Part shown: positions 12,983 through 25,034 of the stretch, piece after piece
Position numbering within the stretch: the stretch's first letter is position 1
Layout: every line of letters starts with the position of its first letter
From: Apostichopus japonicus
Taxonomy: Eukaryota; Echinodermata; Holothuroidea; Aspidochirotida; Stichopodidae
Assembly: GCF_037975245.1 (NCBI RefSeq)
Contig: NC_092567.1
Location: 10,174,714-10,238,713 of the forward strand
Reading direction: 5' to 3'
DNA: 64,000 bases
Translations under genes and position numbers: made by a program
Notes under the pieces: generated by a model
Database searches by the model: none
What the model was told of the DNA's origin: nothing
What the model saw: the letters and a program-made list of their open reading frames with translations, nothing else

Positions 12983-13629
12983 TGTGTAGTGTTCGGTTTC
13001 GATATACCTGATATCGGAAATATCTGCTATTTTTCATTTCCTTCAACCAACTTTTATAATAGCCATTATAAGAGGTTGCAATATTTCTACACCAAGAAAT
13101 TAACTGTGTCGGAATTTTCCAAAATTTCCTCACCATTCCTCATCATACTTTCTTCTACTCGTGCAATTTTGACCTGTCTATTAGGGGTTCAAGGAGGTTT
13201 TTCTATATTGCTTGTCCATAGATTGAATTTTTTGCAACATCATGGGTATGTTTTCAAGTGATTTTTATTCACGAGAAATGGGAATTTTCAAATTCTCAAC
13301 AAATAATGGGCTTAAAACCTTCAAAAGTGGGGCTTTCGGATATTGTGGGCCGTGACGTAGAATCACCTACAAAAGCAATGATCCATAGTGTGACTGGTGA
13401 AAATCTTCAAAAAGGTTATGGGTGGAAAAAAACTTTTGGGAATACTTGGTTCTCAGGCAAAAGTGTACATCTGGTTGCTCATTTTCAAGCCCGAGAAGTG
13501 CCATTTCCGGTGATCTGGGGGGTATCAAAACCAAAAATTTTCTTGTACGCTCCGCGTCAACCGATGGTGGCGCTCCGCTTAGATGGTAATTCGCGCCCCC
13601 CGGGTTAGAAAATCCTGGATACGCGCCTG

Positions 13630-15780
13630 CTACCTGCATATTTATGATTCTGCGTCATGTTTTACTTTGTTCAACACTTACTTTTGTTGGGAAAAAGTTT
13701 TAATTTCGTACTGCAAAGAATCATATCTTTCTAATGTGCAATTACGTAGCACCATGCATCTGCCTAACTGTCTAACCTTTGTTCTGTACTTTGGAGACAT
13801 GAACAACAATCATAGGCCTACTCGCGAGTGAAATTTGGCGAGTAGATTTTTAGTCACGGTCGCCAAATAGCGATTACTTTCAATAATGATGAAAATCGTG
13901 GATACCTCTAATACTTGGTGTGTGGATTCATAACAGTGAGGTCTGTATATGCTTAAGATACCTCTAATACTTGGTGTGTGGATTCATATCATTGAGTACA
14001 ATACCCGTATTGTTTTGGAGGTGTGTATAGCCACGTATAGTAGACTGACCTGTGTTTATTATGCCATAGTGTTATTGTAACAGCTTGTTCTGGTTATACT
14101 TACAAGCAGAAGTCTACTGCATTGAAGTCATCGAAATCTCAATGCAGTTTGCATTCGGGCTATCTTTGGAAAGGAGGGGTGGGGTGGGCTCCAAATATGA
14201 CTTGCGTCCGTTGGGAGGGGTCTAAACGGGAAGAACCCTTTTATTAAAATATAGCCTTTAATAAATAGTTTTCAATGCTGTAGCAATATAAATTATTAGT
14301 TCAACAATTATTTCCAGTATTTTGCCTTCATGTGTACATTGAGTTGTTATGTCCGCTATAGCCCTTACAGTATATATAACATTAATGAAATATTCTAAAG
14401 CGCCTGTTTAACCAGTCACTGGATAGATACAGAAAATTAACGATTGTAAGAACAAGTTTTACATACGAAATAGCAGTATCTATGCGTTAATTATGCTAAT
14501 TAGATACAAGGAACTTAACCTATATATTTTCTTTACATTGTCCGGAGCAGTATTTTACATAGAACTGGGCAATTCAGGTATAAGGTAGGATGATACTGAG
14601 CTACACTTTAACATATTTATTGGATATTATTCACTATCTGGTACCGGTTATTCCAGATAATTTCATTTCATGCTCGATAAACTCAGGTGCCCTCTTGTTG
14701 TTGTGTGTTTGTAACAAGTGCCTTAATGTCTAAAAATTTGCTATTTGGCTTCAAAGTTGAATATTTGGCTTCGTAGTTGAATAGGAAAGTTTGATTGTGT
14801 AATGGTTAAGGAAACTCTTATCAACTCCACAAACTGTTAACTGTTATAATTTTGTAAAATTAGATTTAGATCAATGACGAAATAACAATTCGTACAATGT
14901 TATCAAATTATTGAAGGTTGATATTGGAATAAATACTTAGATAACTTTGGTATATCTGCATCTTTCATATTATAGTAACATTTTGTGTTCTTTCTACTGA
15001 AATTTAACCCGGGAGGACCAATTATTGCACCCATTAAATAATGTTGCTATGTCCTCGACCCTCCTACTCCTCTCCCTTCCTACCCCTCTCCCTTCCATTC
15101 TTCCTCCGTTTCAGTACAAGTGTTTGAAGGTTTGTCATACAACCATTAAGTTGAACATTTCATATGTAGCATATTAAACTATTTTGAGATTAAGAAACAA
15201 TATTTCAGCTTTAAGATTCATAATTTTTAGATTTTATATTTTCCCAGTGACCTCTAACAATCTCAGACATTTTAGTTCTCATTTAAAGTGAGAAGGATTA
15301 ACGAAGACAAACTATAAAATAAATTAATTTACCGAAAATAACATACCATGTCAACCACGTGATCCGAGCAGGCGGTTGTTACAATGAACCTGTATTACTC
15401 TGATTGTTGTGTACAATGTTGTATTTCTATATGCTTGAACAACTTTATATTAATTTAAAGTTCAACATATAACAAATTCTGCCAATTCTGATAATGTGGA
15501 CGGCTATGCTTTTCACAATTATTATCAACCGCTTATAATTTAAATTCAGCAGTTCCAACTATCATCATTATTATCTACATTACTATATCCATTAAAATTT
15601 ATTTTTGATTATAATTAGGTCTGATCATAATGATCAATCAGATGTGATTTATTTCCTTGTTTTTTGTTGTTTACTTTGTTGTTTATCTTCATTGATTTAG
15701 TAAACAATCACTCTGACTAGGAGGACATTCCACTACGTCTTCTACATCTTACACGATGATTACTATACTTCTCTCCATAG
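13630..15780 (+). other. Intron 1 of the LRR gene, right part
   Basis: It contains a 32-bp perfect direct repeat (GATACCTCTAATACTTGGTG...) at about 13900-13932 and 13957-13988. Otherwise AT-rich without coding signal. Confidence 0.45.
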
Positions 15781-15860
15781 GTTTGGTTCGGGCTACACTA
15801 TGCCAGACACTGTTCCGGTTGGATCCATTCCATCATCCTTGAAGTCAAGAAACGTGAAAG
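15781..15860 (+). CDS. Putative second exon of the LRR gene
   Basis: The acceptor is TACTTCTCTCCATAG and the donor AAAG|GTATTG. In the phase left by the 8497 exon it reads R-FGSGYTMPDTVPVG then SIPSSLKSRNVK, with no stop, and exits with one base. The peptide is Ser/Pro-rich and shows no known domain. It could be a linker or tail after the LRRs. Support comes from splice signals and phase continuity, not from homology. Confidence 0.45.
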
Positions 15861-17619
15861 GTATTGTCACAATGACGTCATAATGGACACACTTAAAATT
15901 TCTTACATTTTTCTCAAGGCTTGACCAACTATGTGGATGCCTGTTGACTTGTTGATTGTTGTTGATTCACAAACAATAGAGTAATGAATCAGCAACACAT
16001 GATTACCATTTTATATGAAGGAGACACCTAAAACTAAGTCTTGTGATAGTAAACAACGAACTGAATAATAGAAATGTAACAACACTTAATATTGCTAAGC
16101 TTGGTTGATTTAAGAGATAAGTCATATTCCTTTCATTTCGCTCCTTCGAGATCACTGCACTATAAGATATTTTTGTAAGAAGCCATCACATCAATTGATG
16201 CTTTAAATCTCTTTCCAAAAAGTAGTGGTATCATACACTTTGGGCAACTTAATTACACAGCGACAATGATTGTGTAAGGTTTTGAAGTAATTTTGTGCCC
16301 CTCGGAGTCTACCAACACCCCCCACCCGTTAGACTTACATATTTAAACACATCCACACCTGGATAAACCATATTATATTTTTTTCCATTTATACACTTAC
16401 CAAAGTAAGAGTTATAATCCAAAAACGGAGAAAATGAAAGAAAACAGAGTCGGTCTGCATGTTACTCCCTTACGTCTACATTTCCTCAGATTCGGATGAT
16501 ATTTGGATAATAAATGAAGCCGCTTCCAGAGGCTTCCGCCCCTGACCCCCCCCCCGGGGGCCTAACACTGCTATCCGCTGAAAATTGAGTTCATCTCATA
16601 TATAGATTTCTGTGTTTCAAAATTTCTTCAAGAGAACGAAAAATATCTTAAAGGTTGCAGCTTAAGTCCAGCGGATCCCCACCAGCGTTCTTGGGATACA
16701 TTATAGATAACTATAATATTGATACATTTGTTTTGTGTTCTATTGCTTTAAAATCGCTGCGAGAGAACAAGGATATCACCAAATGCAAACACTTCAGGGG
16801 CTTCCCTCGTGGAACGAACGGGGCTTGAAATATATTCCAGAGAAAGCCGCTCTACCCCGCTTGAGCACTCAGAAACGTTCTGTACAATTTTGAGCTTAAG
16901 CTTCTTCTTGACAACCCTTCGCATGACACCCTTTAATAACATTAAACTATCGAAGACAAATATCTAAGTTACATATTTGGTCTGTAAATCTACATGCAAA
17001 GCGAAATGTGCATAAAACATGTTGGCTTTATGCTTATTACATGAGTACTGGTTCAATTTTCAAGACATCAATATACATATTGTGTATCGATTCGATACAG
17101 TTTTACATCGGTACTATATACTTAATGAGGTAACGATGTATACTTTATTCAATTTAACGCGTGTTATCTGTCGAATTTTCAACTTTATATTTTTGTTTGA
17201 TTTTTCGCTGAGATGCTAAACTGCTATAAAGAAAAATTAAATATTAGAGTAACCACTAATCTCGCAAGTAGTAGTTAAGAGAGGGATTCAGATACAATTC
17301 AAGTAGTTGTATTCATCGGTCAACGCCTAAATACAAGAAAAGATCAGTAATGTTTTTTAATGTTTTCAACTGTATGGTCCACCATCTTGTCTTCATACGT
17401 CTAAAAAAATGAAGACGTTTTAGGATTCATTGTAGTTGTTTAAGTGAGTTAAAGCCAAACGAATGTGTTACTAAGAAAAAACGAATACAGGCGAAAGTGG
17501 TCGGGTGCAGAAGGGCAGGTATAAATGCTCCTTGCTCATGTGCTATTTACTCGTTGGTTGTTATGGTATCTCTTTTTTGGGGGGATGGGGGTGGGGTGAT
17601 TTTACTAAATAGCTACAGT
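15861..17619 (+). other. LRR gene intron DNA
   Basis: An exact TGACGTCA lies at 15873-15880. A C/G palindromic run (CCCCCCCCCGGGGGCC) lies near 16546-16562, with some GC-richer repeat-like sequence to 16930. No terminal inverted repeats could be paired. Confidence 0.35.
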
Positions 17620-17964
17620 CAGTGGCGTAGGAAGGTACTTTTGAGTGGGGGGCCGAAGACTGATGGCCGGCCTGGGGGAGGGGTCTAAGGGGAGGGGGAT
17701 TTTTTTGCATTTCCAGGTGGCCTCAGATGCAATTTGGTGCAATATAGCACACTTCAACACCCACTCCATTTTGTAAAGAATTTTGCATTTTCACCTGGCC
17801 TTAGATGCAATTTGGTGCTTCAAATGAGATTTTTTTCTCATTTGGAAATGAAAAAGGGGTTTTCTGACTTGCGGAGCGGGGGGGGGCGGAACGATACTTC
17901 CGGCCCCCCCCATATTTTTCACTGGGGGGCTGACGCCCCCCAGCCCCCCGGTTCCTACGCCCAG
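17620..17964 (+). mobile_element. hAT-like MITE, copy A
   Basis: It starts CAGTGGCGTAGGAAGG and ends GGTTCCTACGCCCAG. AGCTACAGT is repeated directly on both sides (17611-17619 and 17965-17973), a clear target duplication of 8 or 9 bp. Interior landmarks are CTTAGATGCAATTTGGTGC and AAAAAGGGGTTTTCTGACTT. Copy B at 62549 is over 80 percent identical by eye. Confidence 0.85.
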
Positions 17965-18589
17965 AGCTACAGTACATGTGCGTCTTACTGCAATGGTATA
18001 TACGTCACTAGTCAAACACAATGTAAAGTGTACATACATGGCAGATCACGATGCCACCTTACATTACATCTCCGAAATATACGTTTTCAAGCGATACTCC
18101 TGTTGTTATGAACAACTGAGTTGTCATCCTTTGATGTATAATAAATATGCAAATGGACATGAAAAAAACACCTTTCCAAAAATTACTTGCGAATGTTTCT
18201 GTTACTACAATCCAAGGTTCGCATTAGCCGCGGGATTGCGAGATTCCCACAATATGATTTCAAATCCTGCATGTCAAAAGTTGCCAAGACGGGATTCCCC
18301 GTAATTAATTTCTGCCGAGTCAACTTGCATTAAACATACATTACGGCTGTGACCGTGTTAGCGATTAATCGCTAAACGATCGCATTTGTAATAAACGTTT
18401 AGTAAAGAGCATTGGATTTTCTTGTTTGTTATCCCGTCTATAATCCATCTTAACATCCCTTAAATTTCCTTGCCAGTTTTTCCTTCTATTTATAAATGAA
18501 TGAAAAAATATAGCAATTTTGAGAATTCCAATATTTACGCAAGCACGAACGTATACAGTAGCTATAACTATGAGAGGAAAGCACTTGCT

Positions 18590-19215
18590 ATGGACTACCA
18601 GAGCTAGCTCCTTGATGACATCAAAGACACTTGCACTCGACAAACTATGTTTGCGTAAAATCCCCACAAATCTCCGACCACATGGTAGGCTAAAATCACA
18701 AAGAGTCAACATTGAAATCTAGCCTAACCATCTGTTTATTCGCTTAAATTGTGTCGCAGTTAGCTTGCACTAAAATATTCACCGAATAATTTCGTTGTTG
18801 CTGCTATCTTCGACCACACGGTTGCCTAACACCACACTAAGTCAATGGGGAAATCTAGCCTTCACCATCTGCTTATTCGCTCAAATTTTAAGGCAGTTAG
18901 CTGGAACTAAAATATCCATGGAATTCTTTCATTATTACTGCTATCTTCGACCACAAACTAGCCAAACACCAAACTAATTCAAAGGGAAAAAATCTTGCCT
19001 TAACCATCGTTTTTTTTACACACACACACAAAATCGTAGCCTTGTTTACAACTTTCAATGACCTGGAAATCGGCAATCCTTTGGAAGATATGTGCTATGT
19101 TTTGAAGAGGTAACATAGTATTGCGATGGATTAAAGATTTCAATCTTGAGTAGTTTTCACCGGTATCATATTTTCGTTTTCGGTGTTGTGATTTTATCCA
19201 CACACGAAAAAGAAC
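18590..19215 (+). repeat. Dispersed repeat, copy 1, with internal tandem units
   Basis: Units of about 125-140 bp recur, each with ATCTTCGACCACA, CTAACACCACACTAAGTCAA and ATCTAGCCT..CCATCTG.TTATTCGCT. The whole block is found again in inverted orientation at about 26745-27420. The right part (19050-19215) matches the complement of 26750-26950, ending at the shared TTTTATCCACACACGAAAAA. Confidence 0.7.
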
Positions 19216-20225
19216 CATTACGAATGGCTAAAACTAGAAATAGTAAGCAATTAAAACAGCCATCTACACTACAAGAAAGTTATTTCATTGAAATAGTCTT
19301 ACGTATTCGCGTGTCTTGATTAATCAAAAATATGAAATAATGAAAGCACTCGCGTAGCAGTTACGAGACCCCACCCCCCCCCCCACAGAAAACGGGTACC
19401 CGTTTTTCGTGTTTTAGATTCGGGTACACGAATGTTCGGTCGGGTATCCGACTCAGGCCTAGAATGTTCTTACTCATTAAATAAAAATAATGCTCGAGAG
19501 AAAGTTTTCATCCTTCGCTTGGATCAAGTAAATTATCATGGATGCAACTATGCGGCAGGCTATGGTAGTCTCTGATGAAAAAAATAGTTATCGTGGTTAT
19601 TCAAACTAGATACGTGTTTCTTGAGTTTAATGGGAAATGAGCATTGGTCATATCGTCAACAGTATTGTTACGGAATCATAACCGTAAAGTAGGGACTAGC
19701 AGTTAGTTATAGCAGAAAGGTAGGTCTGAACCGGTAAAACGGCCGATTGTTTAGGCCTAATAGAGTGCGAACTGCAATTATGATATCTTTGTAAGACCGG
19801 CTGCAATAGTCTAGGCTCGTCTAGTCTAGTCTAGAAAATGTCAACAAACAGAAACAAAGAGATGTTACAATGGTCTGTTCTATTTCAACTCAACAAGTAT
19901 TGTAATTGTCTACAATTGCTGCTGATATTTCTGTTTAGTTCGTGTTTTAGTTTTGTCACGGCCTTATTGATGTTCTGAAAGACAAACCACGACACTAAAC
20001 ATAATTTATATTGATATGATATCTTCATTCATAGTTGCTTACATGTAAGTTTTAAGTATATTTTGTCTCCATCAACACTTATGTCGATAATATACTTAAA
20101 TGTAGGTTTCTTGAAATTTCTTAGAAATTTGGACAGTGTTATTGTTCAATGTTATAATTGTGCATGTCAAGTCATAGTAACACGATGATAGATTACACTA
20201 ACCTTCCTCCTACATGCAAGAGTTG
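19216..20225 (+). other. LRR gene intron DNA without recognised features
   Basis: Includes a C-run at 19373-19384 followed by GGGTACCCG-type sequence (19395-19455), which looks repeat-derived but has no paired end. Confidence 0.35.
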
Positions 20226-21544
20226 CCGGACAACTATCTCCCGGACAAATACCCCCGGACATATACCCCTCGGACTCATACCCCGGGACAAGTACCCCCT
20301 GCCAATCACCCCCCGGACAAAAACCCCCGAGGACGAATACCTCCGAGGACAACTACCCCCGGGGCAACTACCCTTCGGACATACACTCAAGAGGACAAAT
20401 ACCCCCGGACATGTACCCCCTTGACAATTACCCCGAGGACAATATGTTACCCCCGGCAATTACCTCTGGGAAAACTCCACCCGCGAAAATTTACCTCACC
20501 CAGGTTACTACCCTTTCTAAACCTGAATACGCCCATGTCCCCTCCCCCCCCCCCGCCCGAGCCCGTGAACCAAGCGGACCTTTAGCTGGTGAACCCCGTA
20601 GTACGAAAGCCTATATTAGGGCCATGAAAGCAAATTTTCTTAATCTGATATATCGAATATTATTCTGATATAACCAAATTTGATAGTGCCATATAAAGCG
20701 CTATACAAAAACTAACATAACATAACATAACAAATCATCAGGTTAAATTACTCAGAAGAAAACTTAAAAATGGTAAGTCGCAATAAGCCGGAATTGTTCG
20801 GAGATTAATAATACAGAATAGTGTCACTAGAACTAATAGTAAATTATTAGTTACTTCCATTAGTGACCGATGCCCCACCCCACCCCCCCCCCCTCCCTCA
20901 TGCTATGCTTCTTCAACCGCCGTCCCCACCTATCTTGTCCGGGGCTCGTTCCGTTTTCAAGCACTATCCAGGAGTTTTGGAGGCTTATATATTGAAAACT
21001 CGAATCTTTTTAAAAAGTCGGGAGGAGTTTGAAAGTCCCAGGGCACACGACGACCCTAGTGGTGCCAGTTTAACCAAGGATTTTTTCCATAACAACTCAC
21101 TGGTTTAACCGTCACCCTGATCCAATTTTAAATATGCGCTTGCAGTTGCCCGAGAGACCAGGGTATATGTTGAGGCCCGCGGGAAACTAAACTCTAAAAA
21201 AAGACCTGCGTATCCGTCGCTGCATCCGTCCCTTATAGATATCGGCATATGTCCAGGGGATGTTCGTCCGGGGGTATTTATCCTGGGGTTAATTTGTCTA
21301 GGAGGTATTCGCCCGTGGACGTAGTTGTCCGGGTGGGGAATTTGTCCGGGGGGGGGGGCTTTTGTCCTCGGGGGTTATTTTTCGGGGGGGGGGGGTATCT
21401 GTCCGGGTGGTAGTTGTCCTGGGGGATTGTCCGGGTGGTATTTATACGTGGGGTCATTGTCGGGTGGTTAATCGTCCGGGGAGTTATTGACTTGGGGGGG
21501 GGGGGTAATTGTCCGTGGGTTTTTGTCTGGGGGTATTTGTCTGG
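20226..21544 (+). mobile_element. Foldback-type element with inverted minisatellite arms, copy 1
   Basis: The left arm (20226-20520) is a degenerate array of 12-18-bp units such as CCGGACAAATACCCC. The right arm (about 21240-21544) is the reverse complement type, GGGGGTATTTGTCCGGG. Between them are about 700 bp of unique sequence. Landmarks there are GCGGACCTTTAGCTGGTGAA, ACGACGACCCTAGTGG and GAGGCCCGCGGGAAACTAAA. The flanks ACATGCA and TGCATGT are themselves inverted. No transposase is present. Copy 2 is at 59756-61499. This copy keeps only the SINE tail (TATAAAGCGCTATACAAAAA, about 20693). Confidence 0.7.
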
Positions 21545-22168
21545 TGCATGTAATCCCCCGTTCCCACGAACGCGGGCTTGCTTCAAGCATGCATACAGTA
21601 GGTAGAGCTAAAATTGTGACCGCAGATAAGCCCTGCAATTTGAACATGTTTCAACGAGTTAACTCCGGGCATAGCGGCAGGCTTGGAAAACATTGGGAAA
21701 CGTCCGAACCAGGTTATTGCAATATAGAATACGAACAGCGATCGACAGATATGCAGTGAGTCTTTTCGACACGTGCATATATCATCCAAGCAGCGCACAC
21801 GCGCTATTTTCTACCGGGGCTTTCCTGATACGGCCAACGTTTATGTTAGGCCATACGGGAAATAATTGCTGATTTAATGTCCGTACGAATTAAAATTAAT
21901 ACCGGTATTTATTCTATTTAATACCGGCATTAATTCTCAGCCAATCACCATGCAGCTTCATATGCCGGTATTAAATATAATTCATTCATACTTAGTAAAG
22001 ATTCCTAAATCCTATTGGTCCATTCAGGTCAGCTGACCGTGGTAAATCCTGTGAGTAACACACGGTAAAATTACGGGGCATCACTTTAATAAATCTTTGG
22101 TTATATGTAACCAAAAATGTTTTGTTTTATGAGTTTTCCCCCACACAAATGGTAGTGTATGAATGAAC

Positions 22169-22787
22169 GGGGTTAATCAACGGTCTAGCGTGCGTTACTC
22201 ACATGATTAATGCACTCCGGGTGTTAATGCTATCGCTGGATGCACTCGGGCTCCGCCCTCGTGCATCGCTTGCATTACCCCCCGATCGTGCATAATCCTG
22301 TGAGTAACGCATATGGCAAGCCATGTGCGGGGACAAACACCGCATAATATATCCGCGTATTAATTCGAATATATACGCGTATTAATTCAAATATACATGT
22401 GTTGTACATGTATAAAGTTTCGCTTTTTGAAGCGATCTCGCGAGCCCGCCAAAACATTTATCGTTGGTATATGTACACAGCAAGAGCGGAAATGTTTTTT
22501 CGTGTATATTCTAATTAATCCGTGCATATATTGGATTTAATCCCCATATGTATTTTTTTTAATATCGTGTATATATTCGAATTAATACGTGTATATATTC
22601 GAATTAATACGTGTATATATTCGAATTAATACGCGGATATATTTGAGCCATATGATTGGCTAATAATATATACGCGTATATATTCCAATTAATACGCGTA
22701 TAAATTCCAATTAATACGCGGATATATTATACAGTGTTTGTCCCACATGGCTTGCCATAAACGCACGCTAGACCGTTGATTAACCCC
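22169..22787. mobile_element. Nested element with a perfect 28-bp inverted repeat
   Basis: The left end GGGGTTAATCAACGGTCTAG (28 bp, 22169-22196) is perfectly complemented at 22760-22787. The left shell also contains a hairpin: TGCGTTACTCACA near 22190 pairs with TGTGAGTAACGCA near 22299. Confidence 0.7.
22312..22759. mobile_element. Innermost inverted-repeat unit
   Basis: It starts TATGGCAAGCCATGTGCGGG and ends GTCCCACATGGCTTGCCATA. The ends themselves hold the palindrome-like GGCAAGCC. The interior is composed of ATATATACGCGTATTAATTC-type units in both orientations (22340-22400, 22550-22740). Confidence 0.65.
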
Positions 22788-23112
22788 TTATTAATACGCT
22801 CATTAAATAGAATTAATACGGGTATTAAATAGAATTAATAAGGGCATTACATAGAATTAATACGGGCACTAAATAGAATTAATACGGGTATTAAATAGAC
22901 CAATCACATCAGCGATTTTTTCTACCACGTAAATAGAATTGATACGGGCATTAAATAGAATTAATACGCGCATTAAATAGAATTAATACGGGTATTAAAT
23001 AGACCAACCACATCAGCGAATTTTGTTACCATGCTCAGTCTGAGCTGGTGTTAATCCCCAGCGTGAAAGCAGTGTACTTGTAGCTAGCAAGCAAGGTACA
23101 ACATACAACGCA

Positions 23113-23267
23113 ATGGCACGCATGACAGACAAAGAACAATTTTTGCATGATTTTCGTCGAGAAGAGAACGATACTTGTAGGTTTTTGACAAATGTTGACC
23201 CTCAATCCCAGTCCGATGTTTTATCAGTTCGCAATGCTTTGAACCGTCTTGTTATTCTTCAAAGAAC
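23113..23267 (+). CDS. Orphan first exon inside the palindromic complex
   Basis: An ATG at 23113 opens 51 codons plus two bases: MARMTDKEQFLHDFRREEND, then TCRFLTNVDPQSQSDV and LSVRNALNRLVILQRT. The exon ends AAC|GTAAGT, a perfect donor; read through, it stops at once at TAA. It is flanked by inverted ATTAATACGGGTATTAAAT arrays, so it may be the 5' exon of a transposon gene whose remainder is lost. I recognise no family. The charged, Leu-rich peptide looks more protein-like than its AT-rich neighbours. Confidence 0.35.
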
Positions 23268-23976
23268 GTAAGTTGTATAGGTTGGCGCGGCGATCAGATC
23301 AGATGAACAAGTGAGAATCCTGCTGATGTGATTGGTCTATTTAATACCCGTATTAATTCTATTTAAAGCGCGTATTAATTCTATTTAATACCCGTATTAA
23401 TTCTATTTAATACCCGTATTAATTATATTAATGCCCGTATTAATATATTTAATACTGGCATATGAAGCTGCATGGTGATTGGCTGAGAATTAATGCCGGT
23501 ATTAAATATAATTAATACCGGTAATAATTTTAATTCGTACGGACATTAAATCAGCAATTATTTCCCGTATGGCCTACCATAAACGTTTACCACCCGTTTG
23601 TAAAAGTCAATGCACTGGGCAGGGAAATCATTGTTCGTATCTGAAGAGCAGTATTTTGAGTGGTACGACTTTTCGCGGGATTTAAGTAAAAAAAACCTTC
23701 AAATAAAATAAATCTTTCATAGTCTCCAAAATGAAAAGAAATAAAATGGAAAACCTAAATATAATAATATTATTCTAGCAGATATGCCGACTTTGTGTAC
23801 ATACAATCGTTACAACAACTCTGGAAAAAAAAACTGTGTCACACCCCCCCCCCCAATAATTTGGTCGCTGTCGGCAAATTTTGGGTCTGTTGGCAAAAGG
23901 AGAAAAGGTGAAGAGAGAGGAAGGGGAAGAAAGAAGGAAAGCTGAATAGAGAAAAGAAGAACGGGAGCTTCTTCCG

Positions 23977-24418
23977 TGCCAAATTTGACTTAAAATATGC
24001 ACCAGATTGCATCTAAGGACGTTTCAAAACTAAACATTTTCAAAAGGGGAGTGGGAGACACCCTCCCCTTACACCCCTCCCCCATTTCAGTCACCATTTC
24101 CAGATCCGTCGGCAAATCAAATTTGACTTAATATATGCACCAGATTGCATCTAAGGACGATTCAAAACTAAACATTTTCCAAAGGGAGGGGGAGACACCC
24201 TCCCCTTACACCCCTCCCCCATTTCAGTCACCACTTCCAGATCTGTCGGCAAATCAAATTTGACTTAAAATATGCACCAGATTGCATCAAAGGACGTTTC
24301 AAAACTAAAAAAGGGGGACACCCCTCCCCTTAGACCCCTCCCCATTTCAGTCACCACTTCCAGATCAAATTCAAATTCTCCACACCCCCCCAACAAAAAC
24401 CCCTTCGCTACGCCCCTG
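23977..24418 (-). repeat. Inverted MITE relative with a triplicated interior
   Basis: GCACCAGATTGCATCTAAGG, the complement of the MITE landmark at 17790, recurs at about 23998, 24138 and 24274. The period is 136-140 bp, and each copy carries ACACCCTCCCCTTACACCCC and CCATTTCAGTCACCA. The block ends CTTCGCTACGCCCCTG (24402-24417), a hAT-like terminus. Confidence 0.65.
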
Positions 24419-25034
24419 CTTACAAGTGTATATCTTTTCTTTCGTTCACCGTTATTTTTTATTGTTGTTTATTTCGGACCATAGTCTGAATTTCGTGAAA
24501 CGAAAACTCGCCGGCCTGCCAAAACCCCGATAGTTCCGCCCCCCCCCCCCCCCCCGTTAAACAACATTATGCTATCTTTAAAAGAATTGTCTGGTAGCCC
24601 ATAGACGTTACCTTAAAAAACAATCAATAATTTTCCAATTATGCGTTTGACAGAGAAACGATTTTTTAATCGTTTAGGATGGATATTTCAAATATACTTG
24701 AACAGTTGAGAACGTGACGTCATCTTCGAAATGCAGATTGCGACATAACCCACGCTCCATACAGTTCCTGCAGTAATCACAACAAATACCGCGTTTGAAT
24801 ACAGATTAATTTCTTTGTTAATTTTCGGTGAAATTCAATATAAATTATATGTTTTACAAAATCGTTGAGCCGTCATATACAGTAATGTAGTGCATCGGTG
24901 TTTTCGTGATTTGTGTGTAACATGACGTTAGGTTGAACAGAAGATTCTTCGTTGTTTATCATTTTGCTGTAAAGTTGATCAGTGAATTTTATTTCAGCAA
25001 TATTTCCCAATATCAGGCTCATTTCTTATTGGAA
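24419..25034 (+). other. LRR gene intron DNA
   Basis: Contains a 17-base C run near 24540 and an exact TGACGTCA at 24715-24722. No exon seen on the plus strand. Confidence 0.35.

Larger units (their letters stand above)
12043..13629 (+). mobile_element. Composite hAT-like element hosting smaller insertions
   Basis: It starts CAGGCGCGTATCCAGG and ends CCTGGATACGCGCCTG, a perfect 16-bp inverted pair. The flanking bases CTACT/CTACC nearly match. Inside are a polypurine tract (12084-12222), a MITE fragment (12541-12742), a small intact MITE (12845-12982) and, at the right end, the GCGCTCCGCTTAGATGG family block (13493-13629). The long open frame at 12791-13261 crosses several of these insertions and resembles no protein, so I do not call it a gene. 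Confidence 0.6.
21838..23585. mobile_element. Palindromic repeat complex, outer inverted repeat about 145 bp
   Basis: The left arm (21838-21983) starts CGTTTATGTTAGGCCATACG. The right arm (about 23440-23585) is its reverse complement, ending CGTATGGCCTACCATAAACG. Both include GCAGCTTCATATGCCGG or its complement and a block matching ATTAATACCGGTATTAAT. Much of the interior is made of units such as AATTAATACGGGTATTAAAT in both orientations (22790-23010 direct, 23340-23460 inverted). This is a multi-level foldback structure. Confidence 0.7.

Noticed and set aside
12791-13261. 156-codon open frame
   Set aside because: It crosses a small MITE with target duplications and repeat DNA; the peptide resembles no protein.
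16748-16942. 64-codon minus-strand frame in GC-richer DNA
   Set aside because: It looks repeat-derived; no domain could be recognised and no element ends were paired.
20214-20585. 123-codon Pro/Thr-rich peptide
   Set aside because: It is the translated minisatellite arm of the foldback element and recurs in other frames and at 59756.
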